From contig JBHIET010000072.1 of NCBI GenBank assembly GCA_046760785.1, positions 1 to 17,432 of the forward strand: a stretch of DNA of 17,432 nt. The letters are read 5' to 3'. The notes under the pieces were generated by a model, which saw only the letters and a list, made by a program, of their open reading frames with translations, did no database searches and was not told where the DNA came from. The position numbers and the translations under genes are program-made. Below, in pieces: positions 13,371 to 17,432 of the stretch; position 1 is the first letter of the stretch, and each line of letters opens with the position of its first letter. The DNA comes from JBHIET01 sp046760785. GTDB taxonomy: Bacteria > Chloroflexota > Anaerolineae > B4-G1.

Positions 13371-14540
13371 ATGCGACTGCAACGGCGCGAGGCCTCAACA
13401 TCCACTGCGACGAAAGGCCTTTTCCTACGCCACTGGTTCGAGGAAGCCTTTCCGCGTGCCTGTGCCTGGCTGGCGACCACGGTCTACCCGCTGAGCGGCG
13501 ATTGGCGTGGTTTGCTGCCACTGTTCACACGCACCAGCGCACACCTGGCAGTCATTGCCGTGGCGATCACAGCCATCGGGTTGAGCAATGTAGAGTGGCC
13601 AGCACAGGCTGCCCAAACCCTCTCTGTGCCTGCCCTATCTGCCTCCGCTGGGGAGAGCGAAGACGAGGAGACGGCGGAGGATGTACTGGCCAAGATCAAC
13701 GGTTATAGTGCTGGCACTCTCCTCAGTGACAACACAGCCAGCGAGATCATCATCCGGCTGGCCCAACCGCACACCATCATCCCCGAGCGCCCGCGCCTGG
13801 ACATCATCACTTACACCGTCCAGGCGGGCGACACGGTCCAGGCTATGGCTGACCTCTTCGGCCTTGAGCCTACTACAGTGATGTGGGCCAACCCGGCCGT
13901 CGAAGACGCCCCCGATCTGCTGCGGATCGGCCAGGAAGTGACCATTTTGCCGATTGATGGGGTCTATCACAAGGTCGTCGAGGGCGACACACTGGAGACG
14001 ATTGCCGAGAAGTACAAGGTAGAACCCGAAGCGATTGCCACCTGCGAGTACAATCACCTGGAGCCCCCGGACTACGTAATTGAAGAGGGGATGTGGCTCA
14101 TTGTACCAGAGGGCGAGAAGCCCTACGTACCCAAAGTGGTCACCTCGTATACCGGGCCTGTGCCCGAAGGGGCCCGTGGCACAGGGCGATTCCAGTGGCC
14201 TGTGCTGGGCAGGATCACGCAGGGGTATTGGTATGGTCACCGGGCGATTGACATTGGGGCTCCCAGCGGCAGTGCGGTATTGGCGGCCGATGGTGGCTTC
14301 ATCAGCTTTGCGGGCTGGACCGACGTAGGGTACGGCTACCTGATCGTGATTGACCACGCCAACGGCTTTGCCACGTACTACGCCCACCTGAGCAACATGT
14401 ACGTCTTCGCCGGGCAGGCCATCGAACGCGGACAGGTCATCGGCGCGGTGGGCAGCACCGGCCATTCCACTGGCCCGCATCTCCACTTTGAGGTGCGTTA
14501 CTACGGCGTGCAGCAGAATCCACGGGCGTATTTGCCGTAG
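13371..14540 (+). CDS. LysM-M23 peptidoglycan endopeptidase 2
   Basis: A 389-residue paralogue of the preceding gene with the same order: basic N-terminus, one membrane segment (about 58-75, AHLAVIAVAITAIGLSNV), an acidic linker (GESEDEETAEDV), and LysM repeats at about 148-195 (YTVQAGDTVQAMADLFGLEP) and 200-248 (YHKVVEGDTLETIAEKYKVE). The M23 domain carries HRAID (His290, Asp294), YYAHLS and HLHFE (His370/His372). Zinc ligands are complete. The linker-LysM border (PHTIIPERPRLDIITYTVQ) and PIDGVYHKV closely match gene 1, which shows tandem duplication. Unlike gene 1, it has almost no Cys. GGGAG lies 5-10 bases before ATG 13371, 26 bases after the first gene's stop, so the two are co-transcribed. 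Its end faces the rny gene convergently. Confidence 0.9.
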   Translation: MRLQRREASTSTATKGLFLRHWFEEAFPRACAWLATTVYPLSGDWRGLLPLFTRTSAHLAVIAVAITAIGLSNVEWPAQAAQTLSVPALSASAGESEDEETAEDVLAKINGYSAGTLLSDNTASEIIIRLAQPHTIIPERPRLDIITYTVQAGDTVQAMADLFGLEPTTVMWANPAVEDAPDLLRIGQEVTILPIDGVYHKVVEGDTLETIAEKYKVEPEAIATCEYNHLEPPDYVIEEGMWLIVPEGEKPYVPKVVTSYTGPVPEGARGTGRFQWPVLGRITQGYWYGHRAIDIGAPSGSAVLAADGGFISFAGWTDVGYGYLIVIDHANGFATYYAHLSNMYVFAGQAIERGQVIGAVGSTGHSTGPHLHFEVRYYGVQQNPRAYLP

Positions 14541-14542
14541 GG

Positions 14543-14618
14543 TTGGTCGGTCAGTGAATTGGCAGATTGGTAGACTGGGAGGACGTCTACCAATCCACCA
14601 GTTTCCCAATTTACCAAC
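14543..14618. terminator. TTGGTAGA/TACCAA hairpin repeat, copy D, as bidirectional terminator
   Basis: Third clear copy of the repeat family of 3673-3750 and 5718-5793. The core is a perfect 11-bp stem, GATTGGTAGAC (14565-14575) with GTCTACCAATC (14585-14595), with outer TTGGT…AATTGG / CCAATTTACCAA also pairing. It fills the gap between two converging genes, so it is well placed to stop transcription from both sides. Confidence 0.65.
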
Positions 14619-14620
14619 TA

Positions 14621-16153
14621 CTATTTAGCATATTCCTCCGCCCGCACCTCACGGATCACGGTTATCTTGATCTGCCCCGGATACTCCATGCTCTCCTCGA
14701 GTTTGCTGGCAATGTCCTTGGAGAGCCGGATCGTCGCTAGGTCGTCAATCTCATCAGGCTTGACGATGATGCGGATCTCGCGACCGGCCTGAAGAGCGTA
14801 GGACTCTGCCACTCCTTTGAAAGAGTTCGCGATTTCCTCCAGGGCGTGGATACGCTTGAGGTAGAATTCCAGGCTCTCGCGGCGCGCTCCTGGTCGAGCC
14901 CCTGAGATGGCGTCGGCAGTCTCGACAATGACAGCCTCAATGGAATGCTGCTCCGTTTCGTGGTGGTGAGACTCGATGCAGTGTACCACTTCTTCCGGGA
15001 TGTTGTGACGCAGGCAGATTTCGGCCCCTATGCCCGCGTGTGTCCCCTCCGTCTCGAAGTCCACCGCCTTGCCAATGTCATGTAGCAGTCCTCCGACCCG
15101 GGCAACCTCAGCGTTGGCCCCCAGTTCCTCCGCGATGATTCCCGCCAGTTTGGCCGTCTCAACGGCGTGAGCAAGCTGGTTCTGCCCGTAGCTGGTGCGA
15201 AATTTCAGCCGTCCCAACAGTTTGACGATCTCGGTGTGCAGTCCAGGGACGCTAGCCTCGTACGCTGCTCGCTCGCCTTCCTCGCGAATGATGCGCTCGA
15301 CTTTTTTCCGGCTATCCTCGACTACCTTCTCAATACGCGCCGGGTGGATGCGCCCGTCTACTACCAGTCGTTCCATCGCCCGGCGGGCGATCTCGCGACG
15401 CACAGGGTCGAAGCAGGAGATGGTCACCGCTTCGGGCGTGTCATCCACCACCACGTCCACGCCTGCCGCCATCTCGAAGGCGCGAATGTTACGCCCACCA
15501 CGACCGATGATGCGTCCCTTCATATCATCGGAAGGCAGCGGGACGGTAGAGACTGTTAACTCGACAACCTGCTCGCTTGCTATGCGCTGTATGGCATCCG
15601 CGAGAATCTTGCGGGCGCGTGTATCAGCCTCCTCTCTGGTCTCAGCCTCCACCTCGCGAATCACCCGCGCCATGTCCTGTCGACTCTCCCCCTCAACGAC
15701 TTCCAGGAGTTCCTGTTTGGCTTCCTCGCGACTCAATCCGGCCAGCCGCTCCAGCGTCTCCATCTGCTCTTGCCGCAGCCGCTCTATCTCGTTACGCTGC
15801 TTATCCAGGGTGCTCTGACGCTTATTGAGGCCCTGCTCCCGCTGTTCCAACCGTTCCTGACGGTGATCCAACCTCTCGCGCCGTTGCTGCAGGCGTTCCT
15901 CCTCCCGTCGTAGACCCGCGCGACGGCGTCCTAGTTCCTTCTCTGCCTTGTTCCGGATCTTGAGCGCTTCGTCCCTGGCGGCCAGCATAATCTCATTAGC
16001 TTTTTTCTCCGCTCTATGCAACTGTTGTTCGGCCCGCTGCTGCAGTTTCTTGATCCTGCTCTGAATGGTGTAGCGCCGGACCAAGAAGCCCAGCCCGAAT
16101 CCTACAGCCAACGCTAGAACCGCTGCTATTGTTGTAATCACCCATTCATCCAT
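14621..16153 (-). CDS. rny: Ribonuclease Y (endoribonuclease, KH and HD domains)
   Basis: A 510-residue membrane-anchored endoribonuclease that starts mRNA decay. Domains in order: N-terminal membrane helix (4-25, VITTIAAVLALAVGFGLGF); a long charged coiled coil (about 30-175, rich in Arg, Glu, Gln); a KH RNA-binding domain with GRIIGRGGRNIRAFE (about 210-225); an HD phosphohydrolase domain with LLHDIGKAVD (His358, Asp359) and SHHHETEQHS; and a conserved C-terminal domain ending in YPGQIKITVIREVRAEEYAK. Length is typical. The start at 16153 is chosen because the membrane helix follows at once and GGGAGAGG precedes it; an ORF extending to 16219 lies inside recX. It overlaps the recX stop by 8 bases, so translation is likely coupled. 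Confidence 0.96.
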   Translation of the reverse strand: MDEWVITTIAAVLALAVGFGLGFLVRRYTIQSRIKKLQQRAEQQLHRAEKKANEIMLAARDEALKIRNKAEKELGRRRAGLRREEERLQQRRERLDHRQERLEQREQGLNKRQSTLDKQRNEIERLRQEQMETLERLAGLSREEAKQELLEVVEGESRQDMARVIREVEAETREEADTRARKILADAIQRIASEQVVELTVSTVPLPSDDMKGRIIGRGGRNIRAFEMAAGVDVVVDDTPEAVTISCFDPVRREIARRAMERLVVDGRIHPARIEKVVEDSRKKVERIIREEGERAAYEASVPGLHTEIVKLLGRLKFRTSYGQNQLAHAVETAKLAGIIAEELGANAEVARVGGLLHDIGKAVDFETEGTHAGIGAEICLRHNIPEEVVHCIESHHHETEQHSIEAVIVETADAISGARPGARRESLEFYLKRIHALEEIANSFKGVAESYALQAGREIRIIVKPDEIDDLATIRLSKDIASKLEESMEYPGQIKITVIREVRAEEYAK

Positions 16154-16811
16154 TATCCTCTCCCTCGCTTTCGATTTCAGATAAAGCCTCGCAGCGCGTC
16201 GCCTCCAACATCTCCTCAACCAGCGATTCGATCACTGCATAGGAGAAGCCCCTCCGCGCCAGATATGCCCTCAACTTGCGGCGGAAATCACGAGGTTCCA
16301 GGTGCCCCAGCCGGCGCGCACCGGCCTCTGCCACCTTACGAGCGATGGCCTCTTCGTCGAGGTCCTCCAGTGCTTCGGCGATGATAGAGACAGGGACCCC
16401 CTTCTCCCACAATTCGTGGCGCAGCGCTTGCGCTCCCCGGGGCTTGAATTGCAGCCGGTTTTCCACCCAGTAGCGGGCAAACTCCCGATCGTTCAGTAAC
16501 CCGGCCCGCGTCAGGCGTTCGACCACCGTCTCAATAACCTCATCATCCAGGTTTTTCTTGTGCAAGTTGCGGCGTACTTCAGCCTCGCTGCGAGGGCGAT
16601 ATGACAGGAAGTTGAGCGCACGTTCATAAGCCCGTTCAGCTTCGTCCTGCTTTTGTAGCCGGGCGATGTCACCATCGCTCAGCGTCTGCCCCACTCGAAG
16701 ACGAGCCGCTTCGATAGCAGCCAGTCCAAAGGCAAATTGGCCGTCAAGATAGACGTTGACACGATTCTTGTTGCGCTTCTGAAAGCGCAGCGCTGTAATC
16801 GTTCCTGCCAT
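16146..16811 (-). CDS. recX: RecX, regulator of RecA
   Basis: A 221-residue RecX-family protein, which binds RecA filaments and modulates recombination and strand exchange. Features seen: N-terminal strand-rich region (ITALRFQKRNKNRVNVYLDGQFAFGL) typical of longer RecX proteins; then the tandem three-helix repeats, with ALNFLSYRPRSEAEVRRNL and the signature GLLNDREFARYWVENR, then FKPRGAQALRHELWEKGV, and a last repeat with RRKLRAYLARRGFSYAVIESL. It ends in an acidic tail. ATG 16811 is chosen because it starts the first strand; 21 extra codons upstream would begin inside the terminator hairpin. It lies downstream of recA in the same direction, separated by a hairpin terminator and a 49-bp tandem repeat, and overlaps rny by 8 bases. 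Confidence 0.93.
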   Translation of the reverse strand: MAGTITALRFQKRNKNRVNVYLDGQFAFGLAAIEAARLRVGQTLSDGDIARLQKQDEAERAYERALNFLSYRPRSEAEVRRNLHKKNLDDEVIETVVERLTRAGLLNDREFARYWVENRLQFKPRGAQALRHELWEKGVPVSIIAEALEDLDEEAIARKVAEAGARRLGHLEPRDFRRKLRAYLARRGFSYAVIESLVEEMLEATRCEALSEIESEGEDNG

Positions 16812-16827
16812 AACACGTCCAACAACC

Positions 16828-16862
16828 AAAAAGCAAAGCCGTGGCCTTTCAAGCCACGGCTT
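16828..16862 (-). terminator. Terminator-like hairpin between recA and recX
   Basis: Perfect 10-bp arms (AAGCCGTGGC / GCCACGGCTT) around a 7-base loop, followed on the minus strand by TGCTTTTTGG. It lies 25-51 bases before the recX start and after recA. In E. coli, recX is expressed by partial read-through of a terminator after recA; this layout is the same, so recX and rny may depend on read-through here (inference). Confidence 0.65.
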
Positions 16863-16933
16863 ACATTGACGCACACCTGCAGCGTTGATCTCAGAATGGA
16901 ACCAACGACCGTTTCACCCGGCCAGGGGGGCAG

Positions 16934-17031
16934 ATTATGACCTTCTCGCTTGATCAGACACCAGGCACGACAACCCGGTGCAATTATGACCTTCTCGCTC
17001 GATCAGACACCAGGCACGACAACCCGGTGCA
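16934..17031. repeat. Tandem repeat, two 49-bp units
   Basis: Two copies in direct tandem (16934-16982 and 16983-17031), each from ATTATGACCTTCTCGCT to CACGACAACCCGGTGCA, differing at one base (T/C in CTTGATC versus CTCGATC). There is no third copy. It lies in the recA-recX gap and could be a mobile-element footprint or a regulatory duplication. Confidence 0.9.
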
Positions 17032-17224
17032 ATCGCCCTGCTACGGTAGATGCAAATTCCCCTCGTTCCACTCCCAACACTCGTCTCGAAGCCCACCCTG
17101 ACGATTGTTCTGCAGCCCCACCTCCAGATGTGGAGCGACAGACGGCAAAAGTATCTCGTCTTTCGGACAGGTTCTTAGCAAAGCAATTATGCGCATTAGA
17201 GAAGGACTATGTTACCTATCTGGT

Positions 17225-17240
17225 GCTTTTGTACAAAAGC
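17225..17240. repeat. 16-bp perfect palindrome downstream of recA
   Basis: GCTTTTGTACAAAAGC is fully self-complementary, and GGT/GCC outside it extends the pairing with wobble pairs. It is 59 bases after the recA stop. No U-run follows, so it is a weak terminator candidate; it could instead be an operator-like site. Confidence 0.5.
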
Positions 17241-17298
17241 GCCGGTGTTTGAGATCAACCCGTGGCTATTCAGCCAGTAAAACAGGACTTGAAATCGG

Positions 17299-17432
17299 TT
17301 AATCAGCCTTGCTTGCCTCCTCGATCTCAGGCACAGCAACAGGCTCTACGGCTTCCTCTGGAGCCATACTCTCTCGGACGACGGCTTCGATCTGGTCGGC
17401 GATGTCGGGGTGCTCGCGCAGAAACTGCTTGG
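17299..17432 (-). CDS. recA: RecA recombinase, C-terminal end only
   Basis: The last 43 residues of a protein running off the right edge on the minus strand. KQFLREHPDIADQIEAVVRESM matches the C-terminal helix of RecA (the segment typically ending in a run such as KEYLRENPEIAEEIEKKIRE), followed by an acidic tail (EEAVEPVAVPEIEEASKAD) of the kind that modulates RecA activity. The stop codon is TAA at 17299-17301. Position upstream of recX on the same strand strongly supports the call. The catalytic core is outside the window. Confidence 0.88.
   Translation of the reverse strand, partial: KQFLREHPDIADQIEAVVRESMAPEEAVEPVAVPEIEEASKAD

Larger units (their letters stand above)
16863..17298. other. 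436-bp non-coding gap between recA and the recX terminator
   Basis: It holds the 49-bp tandem repeat (16934-17031) and a 16-bp palindrome (17225-17240). The plus strand is open for 100 codons at 16950-17252, but the start overlaps the tandem repeat, no ribosome binding site is visible and composition is unlike a gene, so no CDS is called. Base composition from about 17150 on is less GC-rich than in neighbouring genes. I see no tRNA or other structured RNA. Confidence 0.5.

Noticed and set aside
16934..17031. CRISPR array
   Set aside because: Direct tandem units with no spacers and only two copies.
16950..17252. 100-codon plus-strand open frame in the recA-recX gap
   Set aside because: Starts inside the tandem repeat, has no ribosome binding site and no recognisable domain.

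Overview
The window is GC-rich, gene-dense bacterial chromosome. No single marker fixes the phylum. The combination of a short CstA transporter, paired ArsA/Get3-type ATPases, tandem LysM-M23 peptidases, a recA-recX-rny block and many small palindromic intergenic repeats fits Chloroflexota (Anaerolineae-like). This is inference, moderate confidence.

Layout, left to right. (1) 82-726: a membrane-anchored protein of unknown function. (2) 885-2588: a CstA-family transporter. (3) 2654-5711: a compact plus-strand cluster I cannot match to a described system. It holds a thioredoxin-fold CXXC protein, two paralogous ~95-residue proteins sharing an LPPYYxLRLLPY motif, and two cysteine-free ArsA/Get3-like ATPases with complementary changes in their switch motifs. 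Several genes overlap by 4 bp, which suggests coupled translation. Copies of one hairpin-forming repeat lie on either side of the ATPase pair. (4) 5794-9137: a membrane-anchored TPR protein, then a lipid-type cassette of diacylglycerol/lipid kinase, PlsC-like acyltransferase and HpnA-like NAD-dependent epimerase/reductase. (5) 9219-10697, minus: a 492-residue protein of unknown function, with a 165-bp composite repeat upstream that abuts a truncated DegV relic. (6) 11437-14540, plus: RdgB/HAM1 nucleotide-sanitising pyrophosphatase from a probable near-leaderless promoter, then two tandem paralogous LysM-M23 envelope peptidases from their own promoter. (7) 14621-17432, minus: recA (C-terminus only), a terminator-like hairpin, recX and rny (RNase Y). 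recX and rny overlap.

Most housekeeping calls (RdgB, RNase Y, RecX, RecA tail, lipid kinase, M23 peptidases, CstA) rest on clear motifs. The most original content is the thioredoxin / twin small protein / twin ATPase cluster. Second is the number of repeat families that sit on gene borders, supply start-region sequence, truncate a gene, or are translated inside one. I see no tRNA, rRNA, CRISPR array, transposase or phage gene.
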